Origin: UMGS1889 sp964540575
GTDB taxonomy: Bacteria > Bacillota > Clostridia > Oscillospirales > Ruminococcaceae
Length of the DNA: 39,224 nt
Reading direction: 5' to 3'
NCBI GenBank assembly: GCA_964540575.1
Contig: CAZINI010000028.1
Span: forward strand, 1-39,224
Shown: positions 1 to 8,520 of the stretch, one piece after another
Layout of the letters: every line of letters begins with the position of its first letter
How positions within the stretch are numbered: the stretch's first letter is position 1
Position numbers and translations under genes: made by a program
Notes under the pieces: generated by a model
Told to the model about the DNA's origin: nothing
Databases searched by the model: none
What the model saw: only the letters and a program-made list of their open reading frames with translations

Positions 1-52
1 GGGACGCTGTCCCTTGACCCTGCCACCTTTGTAAAGGTGGACGAAACTTTTA
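1..52. repeat. End of a dispersed repeat (copy 1)
   Basis: The palindrome CCACCTTTGTAAAGGTGG at about 25-42, with its flank reading GACGAAACTTTT, is the reverse complement of a stretch at about 20276-20304. That stretch belongs to a larger composite repeat at 20276-20612. Only one end is visible here, because the window begins inside the element. It has no coding potential of its own. Confidence 0.6.
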
Positions 53-56
53 TATT

Positions 57-97
57 TTCACTTTCCACTTTTCACACTTCACATTATGCTAAACACT
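57..97. repeat. Short dispersed repeat, partner at 5371-5411
   Basis: About 36 of 41 positions match the stretch at 5371-5411 in the same orientation. The shared core is TTCACTTTCCACTTTTCAC followed by CTTCACATT and CTAAAC. It is a non-coding interspersed repeat. Here it lies just upstream of the promoter of the esterase gene; the second copy overlaps the stop codon of the GH43 gene. Confidence 0.6.
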
Positions 98-102
98 TAC
101 TC

Positions 103-131
103 TTGACTTTATCCCTGCAATACTTTATAAT
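103..131 (+). promoter_or_regulatory. Sigma-A type promoter of the esterase operon
   Basis: TTGACT at 103-108 and TATAAT at 126-131 are separated by exactly 17 bp, close to the vegetative consensus. Transcription would begin near 138, leaving a leader of about 33 nt before the TTG start at 171. The leader holds the ribosome site GGAGG at 160-164. Confidence 0.75.
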
Positions 132-170
132 AAAAGTATAAACGACCGTCCCAACGAACGGAGGAAAAAT

Positions 171-1451
171 TTGAAGCTGTCCGAAAAAATAAAAAGAATG
201 TTGACCGCCGCTCTCTGTCCCCTGCTGCTTATCTCCTGCATATCCGCAAAAACGGAGATAGAGGACATTGCCGAGCTGACAGAAAGCACCGTGTTATCAA
301 CAGAAATAAACGAAAGCACCGCACCCGAAACAATATCGGAGGAAACCGAAATGACCAAAACCGAACGTCCCAAGCCCTCGGAATGCTCCGAGTTTACCGT
401 CAAGCCCGCCGAGGAATATATCCGCATTCTTGGCAGATACACCTATGACGGCGACACCCTTTACACCGATTATTCCCTCTCGGGAATAGAATTTGAAATG
501 GAGGGCACTCTCTGCGAAGTTACCCTTACCAGCGACGGCGAACGCTTTGACGATGACCGAAAGGCATACGCCGCCGTTACCCTGAACGATGAGCCCGAAC
601 CGTCCTGGCGTTTTCGTTTGGAGGACGGGACACACACCTACCGCATTTTTGAAAGTGAAGTCCCTCAAAAGGTGAAAATACGGCTGGAAAAGCTGTCCGA
701 AGCACCTATGGGTTCAATGGGCATTGAAAAGCTGCGGACTATCTCCTATTTTGAGCCGTCCCCCACCGAGGAAAAGCCGCTGAAAATACAGTTTATAGGC
801 GATTCCATTACCTGTGCATACGGCATTGAGGGTGCGGATGCGTCCTCGCCGTTTGTCACTGCCGAGCAAAATCCCCTGATAAGCTATTCTGCCCTGACTG
901 CCGAAAAGCTGTCCGCCGACAAGGAGCTTATCTGCTGGAGCGGCATTGGTGCTGTTTCCTGCTGTACAAGCAAGGTTGGCGTCAAGGAGGATTTTGTTCT
1001 TATAGGCGACCTTTACAAAACGGAGGATCTGAATTTCGATAATGTTCACGCCCGTGAGCCTGTGAAATTCGTCAGGAAAAACCGTCCGCCCGATATTGTT
1101 GTTGTCAACATAGGCACAAACGATTATTTCTACACGGGAGATATTCCCGAGCTTATCTCCGAATTCGGCGAATGCTATTATGAGCTGCTTACTGAGATAC
1201 GGCGGCAAAATCCCGATGCGGATATTATCTGCACGCTGGGCGTTCTGGGAAATGAGCTTATGCCCGAGATAGAACGCTGTGCCGTTCGCTTCAAAAAAGA
1301 GTTTGACGAAAATATCTACACATTTGAATTTGACAAACAGGATACCATTGCCGACGGAATCGGTGCAAAATATCACCCATCGGCGGCAACTCATAAAAAA
1401 ATGGCTGATAAGCTGACGGCATTTATCCTCGAAAACGGGCTTGCCGAATAA
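171..1451 (+). CDS. Carbohydrate esterase family 2-like lipoprotein (SGNH hydrolase)
   Basis: A 426-residue secreted esterase, probably removing acetyl groups from xylan or related polysaccharides. The TTG at 171 is chosen because GGAGG lies 6 nt upstream and because it gives a basic n-region (KLSEKIKR) before the hydrophobic stretch; an internal ATG at 198 would remove it. The lipobox L-I-S-C places the lipidated cysteine at residue 23. A Thr/Glu-rich linker runs to about residue 75. A jelly-roll domain at about 80-195 is typical of CE2 enzymes, and the SGNH hydrolase domain follows. Seen residues are the nucleophile Ser212 in GDSIT, the G-T-N-D block at 315-318 and a His402 in YHPS. The gene heads a plus-strand cluster with 17 nt before the next gene. 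The CE2 assignment comes from domain order; the exact substrate is inferred. Confidence 0.82.
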   Translation: MKLSEKIKRMLTAALCPLLLISCISAKTEIEDIAELTESTVLSTEINESTAPETISEETEMTKTERPKPSECSEFTVKPAEEYIRILGRYTYDGDTLYTDYSLSGIEFEMEGTLCEVTLTSDGERFDDDRKAYAAVTLNDEPEPSWRFRLEDGTHTYRIFESEVPQKVKIRLEKLSEAPMGSMGIEKLRTISYFEPSPTEEKPLKIQFIGDSITCAYGIEGADASSPFVTAEQNPLISYSALTAEKLSADKELICWSGIGAVSCCTSKVGVKEDFVLIGDLYKTEDLNFDNVHAREPVKFVRKNRPPDIVVVNIGTNDYFYTGDIPELISEFGECYYELLTEIRRQNPDADIICTLGVLGNELMPEIERCAVRFKKEFDENIYTFEFDKQDTIADGIGAKYHPSAATHKKMADKLTAFILENGLAE

Positions 1452-1468
1452 ACGAAAGGTTTTTATCT

Positions 1469-2059
1469 ATGAGCAAAATTTCACTGAAAGCGGGAACGCT
1501 CCTTGCTCCCCTGCCCGCCGTTCTTGTGACCTGCGGAACTATGGAAAAGGCAAACGTCCTGACCATTGCATGGACGGGGATAATCAACACTATCCCGCCC
1601 ATGACATATATATCCGTCCGTCCCGAACGGCATTCATATCCTATTATAAAGGAAACGGGGGAATTCGTCATCAACCTGACCACCTCCGCTATGGCAAAGG
1701 AAACCGACTTCTGCGGCGTTCGAAGCGGTCGGGATATAGACAAATTTCAGAAATGCAAGCTGACTCTTGCGGCGGGAAACACCGTGTCCGCACCCGTTAT
1801 CGAGCAGTCCCCCTTGTCGCTGGAATGCAAGGTTCGGGAGATAAAGGAGCTTGGCTCTCACCATATGTTCATTGCCGAAATAACGGGTATTCAGGCGGAG
1901 AAACGGTTTATGGACAGCAAGGGCAAGCTAAATCTCCAGCAGGCGGGACTGATGGCATATTCCCACGGCGAATATTTTACACTCGGACGAAAGCTTGGAG
2001 ATTTCGGATTTTCCGTGAGAAAAAAACCTAAACAGAAAAGAAAGGACGGAAAAAAATGA
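1469..2059 (+). CDS. Flavin reductase-like (flavoredoxin) protein
   Basis: A 196-residue cytoplasmic protein of the flavin reductase-like, FMN-binding split-barrel family. The N-terminal region with PLPAVLVTCG, the segment NVLTIAWTGIINTIPP and the later ISVRPERHSYPIIKETGEF match the FMN-binding core. Members bind FMN and serve in electron transfer or flavin reduction; the partner here is unknown. It follows the esterase by 17 nt and overlaps the next gene by 4 nt (ATGA), so it is probably co-transcribed and translationally coupled to the response regulator. The C-terminal tail is lysine-rich. The family call is solid; the physiological reaction is not visible in the sequence. Confidence 0.85.
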   Translation: MSKISLKAGTLLAPLPAVLVTCGTMEKANVLTIAWTGIINTIPPMTYISVRPERHSYPIIKETGEFVINLTTSAMAKETDFCGVRSGRDIDKFQKCKLTLAAGNTVSAPVIEQSPLSLECKVREIKELGSHHMFIAEITGIQAEKRFMDSKGKLNLQQAGLMAYSHGEYFTLGRKLGDFGFSVRKKPKQKRKDGKK

Positions 2060-2730
2060 GCAAAATTCTTATTGTTGAGGACGATTCCGATATAAGCAAT
2101 ATGCTTCGTGAGCTGCTGTCCCCGCATTATAGTATTTCACAGGCATTTTCGGGAACGGAAGCCGTTATGTGTGCGGAAAGAGAGGAGTTTGACCTTATCC
2201 TGCTTGACCTGATGCTCCCCGGGCTGACGGGCGAGGAGGTGCTGGAGCGGATTCGTTCACAGGGAAATGTCCCCGTAATTGCCGTGTCCGCAAAGGACGA
2301 CAAATCCACCAAGGTGGGGCTTCTCAAGGCGGGCGTGGACGATTTCATCGGCAAGCCCTTCGACAATGACGAGCTTATGGCGAGGATAGAAGCCCTGCTC
2401 AGGCGAAGCAGCGGCGGCGGTTCGGCAGACGTTCTGACATTTAAAAATGTTAAGCTGAACCGTTCCACAATGGAGGTAAGCGTTCACGACAAGCCCGTTT
2501 CCCTGACAAAGAGAGAGTACCTTATTCTGGAGCTGCTTATGAGCAATCCGAAGAAGATATTCACGAAAAACAACATTTTCGAAAGCGTTTGGAACGAGCA
2601 GTTTTTAGGCGAGGACAACGCTGTGAATGTACATATTTCCAATATCCGTCAGAAGCTGTCCAAGCTTGACCCCGACGAAAGCTACATTCAGACGGTGTGG
2701 GGCTTAGGCTTTAAAATGTCGGCGGACTGA
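2056..2730 (+). CDS. OmpR/PhoB-family response regulator, no adjacent kinase
   Basis: A 224-residue two-domain regulator. The receiver (1-115) shows the acidic pair D9/D10, the phospho-acceptor D51 in LLDLMLPG, S78 and K100 followed by P101. The C-terminal winged helix (about 128-222) has the OmpR-type ending VWGLGFKM. It should bind DNA once phosphorylated at D51. The start codon overlaps the stop of the flavin reductase gene (ATGA). No histidine kinase follows; the next gene is a small membrane protein. Its phosphodonor must be encoded elsewhere, or the regulator responds to another signal. All receiver key residues are intact, so it is not a degenerate pseudo-receiver. Confidence 0.93.
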   Translation: MSKILIVEDDSDISNMLRELLSPHYSISQAFSGTEAVMCAEREEFDLILLDLMLPGLTGEEVLERIRSQGNVPVIAVSAKDDKSTKVGLLKAGVDDFIGKPFDNDELMARIEALLRRSSGGGSADVLTFKNVKLNRSTMEVSVHDKPVSLTKREYLILELLMSNPKKIFTKNNIFESVWNEQFLGEDNAVNVHISNIRQKLSKLDPDESYIQTVWGLGFKMSAD

Positions 2731-2757
2731 AACAACATAAATTCTCGGGGTGAAAAA

Positions 2758-3201
2758 ATGGAGATATTAGTCGCATTTATCCTGATACTTGTGCTGCTTT
2801 TCTGCACGGGTGCAAAAATGAGCCTTATTGCGGCGGTGATCATGGGGGCAATAGGTCTTGTTAACCTGTTTATTCTGGGATTTTTCATCTGCTGCATTTT
2901 CCTGCTGACAGGCTCGGAAAAGAAAACCGCCGTATTCTCGAAAATCGGGAAAAGTCCCCGCTCTAAATTCGATTGTGCATACTATCTCGTTGACGGCGAG
3001 GAATATCCCAACGCTTTTCCCTGCGAAATTGCTATGCGTCGTCGGCTGTATGTTCCCGAAAAGCAGGTGACCGTTCGGCTTGTCCGAAAGAAAAATATGG
3101 TTTTCGACGCAAACGCTTTCACCGCTTCCGTTGCGGGAACGGTATTTTTCGCCGTTCTGCTCATAGCTGCCGTAAGCGGCGTTCTGAAATATTTTTTATA
3201 G
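2758..3201 (+). CDS. Small membrane protein of unknown function
   Basis: A 147-residue protein with two N-terminal hydrophobic segments (about 3-20 and 24-50), a basic soluble loop of about 65 residues and a C-terminal hydrophobic segment (about 125-146). The loop contains the pattern YYLVDGEEYPNAF and an Arg-rich stretch. No family was recognised. The start follows a GGGGTG ribosome site. It lies 27 nt after the response regulator and is probably the last gene of that operon. It might be a membrane partner of the orphan regulator, but this is only proximity. Confidence 0.7.
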   Translation: MEILVAFILILVLLFCTGAKMSLIAAVIMGAIGLVNLFILGFFICCIFLLTGSEKKTAVFSKIGKSPRSKFDCAYYLVDGEEYPNAFPCEIAMRRRLYVPEKQVTVRLVRKKNMVFDANAFTASVAGTVFFAVLLIAAVSGVLKYFL

Positions 3202-3296
3202 GCTTGATCGACAGAATTATACAGTAAGTATATTTTGTTTGCCAAATATTAACATACAAAAGCGATCCCCAATTTTATAAAAAGGAGTAATAGAAA

Positions 3297-5072
3297 ATGA
3301 AAGAAACCAAACGTGCAGGGACAAGTATCCTTGCAGCTGTCTGTGCAGTGCTGATTTGCGGCTGTCAGGCAAATACGACCCCCGAGGAAACCACCGTCCC
3401 CGCTGATACCGATGCGGCAGCTGCCGAAACTACCGCCCCGGCGGAAACCACTGCCGCTGAAACCGAAAAAACGGAAGCTCCCGCAAAGCCCGCTGTTTCC
3501 GCCGAAAAGGTAAAATTCCCCTCCGAGGTGAACGACGAAACGGCAGGCGAAATTCTGAATGCAGCGTTCGCAAACACTATTGTTTCGTTGGACAGTGCGT
3601 TTGCTCCCGACGGACTTTCCAAGTTCGACAAGGAAAATCAGACCGCCGCATTTACCCTCACCAACCGTGACATGACCGTCAGCGGCGACTTTTCACAGAA
3701 TGGCGATACGGCGGATATGTCCCTTTCCGTTTCCGACAAGGGAACGGGCAAAAAGGCATCCTTTGGGATTTTCTGCGACACAGAATCCGCCGTTCTCTCC
3801 CTGCTGACCCCCGATGACAGCTATTGCTACGGCGTGAACCTTGAAACCGCTGAGGAGGATATAAAGAATTCCATTTTCGCTGCGGATTCGGGTTCGATGT
3901 TTGCTATTCCCGAGGATTTTGACTTTTCAACGCTTGTCCCCGATACCGACAAATACACCGAGCTGGCCGACAAATTTGCCGAAATGCCCCTGACCGTTTC
4001 GGAGGAGGGTGACAGTATCATCATCACCTGCACCGCCGAGGGAGATGCCGCATATGAGCTTTTGTTCGGGCTTCAGGGCAGCTCGGATTACTCAGAGTAT
4101 ATAGACATTTACACCGAATTAAACGACGGCAAGGAACCGGACGCACTTCTGACAGCAGAATTTACCGCTGACAAGACCACCGAGGAGCTTATCTCCGCAA
4201 AGATAGACGCAACGATCGCAGGCGAAGCACAGACCTTTGCCGATTCGGGATATGAGGTGAACTTTGATTCGGGCGAGATTGCAGTGAATATCTTTGATGG
4301 CGGCAATTCGGCGGCAGATATTTCCATTACCTGCGACAAGTCGGACGGTTATTCGCTGAAATTTTCCGCATACGCAGGCGAGTCAGCGGAAGCCAACATT
4401 TCCCTGACCTCCAAGGACGGCAAATTTACATTTACCGCAAATCAGTCAGGCGAGGAAATGGCGAAAATTACAGGAACCGTTTCCGATGAGAGCGACAAAT
4501 ACGTCATTGCAACAGACAGCATCTTCATCGACGGCGAGGATATGGAAACCTCCGTTACCATCACCATTACCGAATGCGGCAGTCTGAAAAAGCCCGAAAG
4601 CAAGCCGTTCTTCAGCATTACCGAGGACGAGCTGACAGCTATCCTTGAATCGGCGGCAAGCTCTCTCGAAACAATGTTTGAGGATTCGGACTCCGCTCTC
4701 GGGGATTATATCCGTGAAAGCAGGTCTTCAACGGCAAATTCCAACGCAAAGCTGGTATACACAAATGCAGCTACCTATGCCACCAAGTGCGAGATAAACG
4801 GCACTCTTGTAAGCTTCTCTTCCACAGGCGGCAGCGTAGGCGATTCTTCCGATGACGAGCCGAAATATGACGGCACGGAAGCGGATTTCCGCAAGGCTAT
4901 GGCATACTATATGGGCTGCGAGAATTCAGGATATTTCTACGTTGAATTTGAGGACGGCTATCCCGTTAAGACAATGTGGAGTGAAGACCCCGCATTCGGT
5001 GAAGCTGCCGAAAGCGGAAAAGATAATTTTGATGAAAGTATGGTCTTTGGAATCTATCCGCTTAATTCTTAA
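3297..5072 (+). CDS. Large acidic lipoprotein, function unknown
   Basis: A 591-residue exported protein. The signal peptide ends in a lipobox-like I-C-G-C with Cys23, followed by an Ala/Thr/Glu/Pro-rich linker to about residue 65. The remainder is strongly acidic and rich in Asp, Ser and Thr, with many short beta-strand-like segments (for example repeated FTA and ITCTAEGDA patterns), as in extracellular beta-rich domains. Near the C-terminus is a region resembling type-IV-pilin-like small domains (NAKLVYTNAATYATKCEING), but this is weak. The start has AAGGAG 9 nt upstream. No catalytic motif was seen. It is probably anchored on the outer face of the membrane. Confidence 0.75.
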   Translation: MKETKRAGTSILAAVCAVLICGCQANTTPEETTVPADTDAAAAETTAPAETTAAETEKTEAPAKPAVSAEKVKFPSEVNDETAGEILNAAFANTIVSLDSAFAPDGLSKFDKENQTAAFTLTNRDMTVSGDFSQNGDTADMSLSVSDKGTGKKASFGIFCDTESAVLSLLTPDDSYCYGVNLETAEEDIKNSIFAADSGSMFAIPEDFDFSTLVPDTDKYTELADKFAEMPLTVSEEGDSIIITCTAEGDAAYELLFGLQGSSDYSEYIDIYTELNDGKEPDALLTAEFTADKTTEELISAKIDATIAGEAQTFADSGYEVNFDSGEIAVNIFDGGNSAADISITCDKSDGYSLKFSAYAGESAEANISLTSKDGKFTFTANQSGEEMAKITGTVSDESDKYVIATDSIFIDGEDMETSVTITITECGSLKKPESKPFFSITEDELTAILESAASSLETMFEDSDSALGDYIRESRSSTANSNAKLVYTNAATYATKCEINGTLVSFSSTGGSVGDSSDDEPKYDGTEADFRKAMAYYMGCENSGYFYVEFEDGYPVKTMWSEDPAFGEAAESGKDNFDESMVFGIYPLNS

Positions 5073-5089
5073 ATAAGGAGTAAGGGAAG

Positions 5090-5284
5090 ATGAATATCGG
5101 TTATTCAAAAGATGCCCGAAAAATCAACACTGCCAATAAACTCAAGCGTTTTGTACTTGCTTGGGACCCCGATTTCACTAAGGTCACACCCGAGGAACGC
5201 AAACGCATTGATGAAGCGGAAAAAAGCGGTTTTATACCGGAAGAGGAAATCGACTGGGATAACCTCGGAAAATATGCAGAATAA
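5090..5284 (+). CDS. Small acidic protein, resembles the C-terminus of type II antitoxins
   Basis: A 64-residue protein preceded by a good ribosome site (AAGGAG then AAGGGA). It starts 17 nt after the lipoprotein gene and ends at a strong terminator. The segment FTKVTPEERKRIDEAEKSGF, followed by a DW motif, looks like the tail of PHD/RHH-type antitoxins that wraps a toxin. No DNA-binding N-terminal domain of normal length and no toxin gene are present. It could be an orphan or decayed antitoxin or an unrelated small protein. The function is an inference of low confidence; that it is a gene is likely from its ribosome site and terminator. Confidence 0.6.
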   Translation: MNIGYSKDARKINTANKLKRFVLAWDPDFTKVTPEERKRIDEAEKSGFIPEEEIDWDNLGKYAE

Positions 5285-5292
5285 AAATTAAA

Positions 5293-5335
5293 AAGCAAGC
5301 AGGTCGGAATCAATCTTCCAACCTGCTTGTTTTTT
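5293..5335 (+). terminator. Rho-independent terminator
   Basis: The arms AGCAAGCAGGTCGGAA and TTCCAACCTGCTTG pair with one mismatch around a short loop and are followed by a run of T. It closes the lipoprotein/small-protein operon. Confidence 0.85.
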
Positions 5336-5370
5336 CGTCAAAACACCGTTATCGGTGTCCATTTTCTATC

Positions 5371-5411
5371 TTCACTTTCCACTTTTCACTCTTCACATTT
5401 AACTAAACGCT
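5371..5411. repeat. Short dispersed repeat, partner at 57-97
   Basis: Second copy of the element described at 57-97, in the same orientation. It overlaps the stop codon of the GH43 gene at 5403-5405, so the last few bases of that gene come from the repeat boundary. Confidence 0.6.
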
Positions 5412-6896
5412 TCCCGTAAACTGCCATTCGTCAAATTCAATATCTCCCGAAATGCAGAAATACAGATCATGCTCGCCGCTGACGGACATTTTCACAGGCG
5501 AATACACCGCCGAAAAATCGCTGCAGCTAACCTTTACCGATGCGATGCACTGTGAAGCGTCCCTATCGGCATAAACGCTGATCGTTCCGTTACCCTTTGC
5601 CCTTACCGCAAAAAGCTCCGCTTTTTTCCCGAACTCTGCCCCCTTGACACAGAAGCTGCCGTTTTCCGAGGACACCGTCTGATTGCCGTGGACGTCGGTG
5701 GGAGAATAGCTGATATTCTTTGCGGCAGATGCAGTTTCCGCCTGATTTACGGCAAACGGGTCAAGCTTTTTTATCTGAGATACGCCCTTTTTGTCGGCTT
5801 CGACTCTTTCGATGGATACGTTCTCCTCGTCAACGTTTGCTTCGTTCACGCAAAGGCTTCTGAAACCGCCTTCTATTCCCTGAGCCTTCTGCGGGAAAAG
5901 TGAGTGGTAAAACAGATAATATTTCCCGCCGAATTTTTGAAGATGGGTGTGATTGTTGCTGTATTCAAGCCCCGCATCGCCGGGATTTTTGAAATAGAAA
6001 TCCCTGTACTGCCAGCTGTCGGGCACAAGGGGTGTTTTGGTGGTCAGGTATGCCATACTGCATGCGGGTGCCATTCCCAGCTCGTTGTAGGCTTTGAGAT
6101 GACTGCTCCAGTCGTTGTTATAGGTGTAAACGTAGGTGCCGTTTATGTAATTGAGTTCGCTTGCTTCAAAATGATAGAGCGACGGAATGGGCATAATTTC
6201 GCTGTCAAAGCTTATCATATCCTCGCCCAGCCTGACAATTCGTGCACTGTCCTCGCCGCCGCCGAAGGACAGCCAGCCTACACCGTTATCGTCAATGACA
6301 ACGCCCGGGTCGAAGGGTGTTTTGCAGCCGTTCAGACCCTTAGTGTTTCCGTCAACGATAGATTTTCCCAGCGGGTCACGCCACGGACCTACGGGAGATT
6401 CGGCGGTCAGGACGCCTATTCCCCAGCCGCTGTTGGAATAGTACATATAAAAATGCGTTTTGCCGTCCGCTTCCACACGGGAGGTCACGGATGGTGCCCA
6501 TGACGCAATTATCCACGGGGATATTTCTTCGACGTTGATATTTCCGTGATATGTCCAGTTCGTCATATCGTCCGTTGACAGCATAACAAGTGACTTAATG
6601 TGCTCATATGTATTTTCACCATTGCCGCCCACCGCTTCAAACTGCTGATGGTCGTTGGTGCCGTAAACGTAAAGCCTGCCGTTGTATTCGACGGCGGTAG
6701 GGTCGGCACAGAATATTTCGGAAATGAGCGGATTATTATTTTCCGCATCGCAAAAAGCAATATCGGCGGCAGGTGCGTCCCCCTCCGACTTGATTTTTTC
6801 GCCCGACAAAGTGATGCTTTCCGGCGAACCCGCTGCACATGAGGTAATAGCAAAAATCGAAAGTATAGCCGAAATAGCTGCAGCCAATTGTTTCAT
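5403..6896 (-). CDS. Glycoside hydrolase family 43 lipoprotein with C-terminal CBM6
   Basis: A 497-residue arabinan/xylan-active hydrolase. The start at 6896 is chosen because AAGGAG lies just upstream and it gives a signal peptide with lipobox I-T-S-C (Cys20); an upstream ATG at 6983 would add 29 residues and bury the promoter. The five-bladed propeller catalytic domain spans about 50-370 with the GH43 triad: base Asp65 in ADPTAV, Asp196 in FDPGVV and acid Glu244 in FEASE. A C-terminal beta-sandwich (about 375-497) ending in HDLYFCISGD and a W-containing tail resembles CBM6, a xylan-binding module. It is likely an arabinofuranosidase or xylosidase tethered to the membrane. It is monocistronic, convergent with the preceding operon and divergent from tspO. 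Confidence 0.88.
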   Translation of the reverse strand: MKQLAAAISAILSIFAITSCAAGSPESITLSGEKIKSEGDAPAADIAFCDAENNNPLISEIFCADPTAVEYNGRLYVYGTNDHQQFEAVGGNGENTYEHIKSLVMLSTDDMTNWTYHGNINVEEISPWIIASWAPSVTSRVEADGKTHFYMYYSNSGWGIGVLTAESPVGPWRDPLGKSIVDGNTKGLNGCKTPFDPGVVIDDNGVGWLSFGGGEDSARIVRLGEDMISFDSEIMPIPSLYHFEASELNYINGTYVYTYNNDWSSHLKAYNELGMAPACSMAYLTTKTPLVPDSWQYRDFYFKNPGDAGLEYSNNHTHLQKFGGKYYLFYHSLFPQKAQGIEGGFRSLCVNEANVDEENVSIERVEADKKGVSQIKKLDPFAVNQAETASAAKNISYSPTDVHGNQTVSSENGSFCVKGAEFGKKAELFAVRAKGNGTISVYADRDASQCIASVKVSCSDFSAVYSPVKMSVSGEHDLYFCISGDIEFDEWQFTGSV

Positions 6897-6917
6897 ATAT
6901 GACAACTCCTTTGCTTT

Positions 6918-6946
6918 ATTATACCATTTCACAGCATAAAATGCAA
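6918..6946 (-). promoter_or_regulatory. Promoter of the GH43 gene
   Basis: On the minus strand TTGCAT and TATAAT are spaced by 17 bp. Transcription would start around 6911, directly at the ribosome site, leaving a leader of about 15 nt. The -10 box is perfect and the -35 is weak, which suits an activator-dependent or moderately expressed gene. Confidence 0.6.
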
Positions 6947-7102
6947 TATAAAAATATGTCGGAATAGGTTGCATTTTGTGCATAATATAAATTTCTTTTT
7001 CGGGAATATCTTTTCCATTTTTAACATATCCTGTAATGCTTTGGGAAATGACGATAAACGTGTCCTCCCAGAATAAGTATTTATAAACAGAAAGGGTATA
7101 TC

Positions 7103-7576
7103 ATGAAAAAGAAAAGCATCACAGACGCACTTATTTACATAATTTCCGCCGAGCTGGCAGGTGTGCTGTCGGCACTGCTGACAGGCGGATTTACCGTTTT
7201 TTTCGACAAATATGCCGAGCCACCGCTGCTTCCTTCACCTTGGCTTTTTCCCGTTGTCTGGACGCTGCTGTATGCCCTGATGGGAGCTTCGGCGTATGTA
7301 ATTTCCCGCTCCGAGGACGATGAAAAAAGGAGGAAAGCACTTGCGGTCTATTGGCTGCAGCTGGCAGTGAATTTTTCATGGAGCATAGTGTTCTTTCGGT
7401 TTGAAGCATTATGGGCGGCATTCGGGGTGATCGTGCTGCTGCTTGTGCTGCTTATCTTAATGTTTTCGGCATTTCGGGAAATATCTCCCCTTGCCGCTTA
7501 TCTGAATATTCCCTATATTGCTTGGGTAATGTTTGCGGCGTATCTGAATTTTGCGACAGCATATATCAACAAATAA
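7103..7576 (+). CDS. tspO: TspO/MBR family membrane protein
   Basis: A 157-residue protein of normal family length with five predicted membrane helices. Family signatures are visible: PSPWLFPVVWTLLYALMG at about 44-61 and the W-S-I-V-F-F helix at 93-98. TspO proteins bind porphyrins and related ligands and have been tied to tetrapyrrole handling and stress responses; which role applies here cannot be told. The start follows AGAAAGGG. It is transcribed divergently from GH43 and ends at a terminator shared with the convergent GH16 gene. Confidence 0.9.
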   Translation: MKKKSITDALIYIISAELAGVLSALLTGGFTVFFDKYAEPPLLPSPWLFPVVWTLLYALMGASAYVISRSEDDEKRRKALAVYWLQLAVNFSWSIVFFRFEALWAAFGVIVLLLVLLILMFSAFREISPLAAYLNIPYIAWVMFAAYLNFATAYINK

Positions 7577-7579
7577 GAT

Positions 7580-7627
7580 AAAAATGCACACAGCAGGGAT
7601 ATTGCTCTCCGCCGTGTGCATTTTTCT
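7580..7627. terminator. Bidirectional terminator between tspO and GH16
   Basis: AAAAATGCACAC and GTGTGCATTTTT form a stem with A- and T-rich ends on both sides, so it works on both strands. It separates two convergent genes. Confidence 0.85.
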
Positions 7628-7637
7628 TATGACGAAA

Positions 7638-8417
7638 TCATTCGCCAAAGGGGACAAAGGAAATGCTTTCGTATTCGGCTGCAAGGGGCATTTTGCTGTC
7701 GTCGAAGGCGTTCAGCCAGCCGTCGACGCCTGTGCCGCACCATGCGTTCATCATGATCTTGCTCTCGGTTACGGGGATATTCTCGGTGGCGGTATAGACC
7801 TCTTTTCCGTCCACGAACCACACTATTTTATCCTTATGCCACTCGAATGCATAGGTGTGAAAATCCTCCGATGCGTCAAAACCAAGGTCGTGCATATACT
7901 CGTGATTTCCCACGCCGTTTGTGAAATAGTTGAACTGAACTTTTGTGCAGTCCTTGCCGAGAATTTCAATGTCTATCTCGTCCCAGGGATTGCCGTCGGA
8001 CGGACCCGTATATGTGAAAAATGAGGACACAACGCCATCGTTTTTGATGGCTTTCATTTTCACCTCATACCGTCCGTAGCCGTAAAATTCCTTTGAACGG
8101 TATTCGCCGCCCGAATAAGGAACGGTGACGGGGGTTTTGTCCTTGTCGATGATAAGCTGCATTTTCCCGTTTTCAAAGGTGCAGTTGTCCTTACGCCAGG
8201 TGACGTTGAACATACTGCCGTTGCACCAGCCGTCGGCAGGCTCAAAAAGCTCGGACGCACCGTTTACGAAATTCACCGAGGAAATGTCCGCAGGGGCAGC
8301 TTCGGTCACGGCTGAGGTGTTTGTATCCGTATTTGCATTTGCATTTCCGCAGGAACAAAACAGCACCGCACAGGCAAACAGACCCGTCAGCGATTTTGCG
8401 ATAACATTCTTTTTCAT
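7638..8417 (-). CDS. Glycoside hydrolase family 16 lichenase-like lipoprotein
   Basis: A 259-residue endo-beta-1,3-1,4-glucanase candidate. The signal peptide ends at F-C-S-C (Cys23), predicting a lipoprotein. After a short linker, the jelly-roll domain (about 48-259) carries the catalytic signature DEIDIE at 146-151: nucleophile Glu147, Asp149 and acid/base Glu151. The sequences SGGEYRSKEFYGYGRYEVKM and VGNHEYMHDLGFDASEDFH are typical of bacterial lichenases. Length matches single-domain lichenases plus a leader. It lies 103 nt downstream of the AraC-type regulator on the same strand, with TATAAT-like boxes in the gap. Substrate is expected to be mixed-linkage glucan. Confidence 0.92.
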   Translation of the reverse strand: MKKNVIAKSLTGLFACAVLFCSCGNANANTDTNTSAVTEAAPADISSVNFVNGASELFEPADGWCNGSMFNVTWRKDNCTFENGKMQLIIDKDKTPVTVPYSGGEYRSKEFYGYGRYEVKMKAIKNDGVVSSFFTYTGPSDGNPWDEIDIEILGKDCTKVQFNYFTNGVGNHEYMHDLGFDASEDFHTYAFEWHKDKIVWFVDGKEVYTATENIPVTESKIMMNAWCGTGVDGWLNAFDDSKMPLAAEYESISFVPFGE

Positions 8418-8520
8418 AATATCTACTCCCTTTTCATTGCGTTTTTCTATTATAATGGTATTATAGCTTCTCGTTTCGGGAAATCATATCAATTTTTTGT
8501 TGTAAATATCATATGTTTGA

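Noticed and set aside
714..1394. Long antisense frame within the esterase gene
   Set aside because: It is a shadow of the real gene; the plus-strand product has clear SGNH motifs and a promoter, while the antisense product has no recognisable domain.
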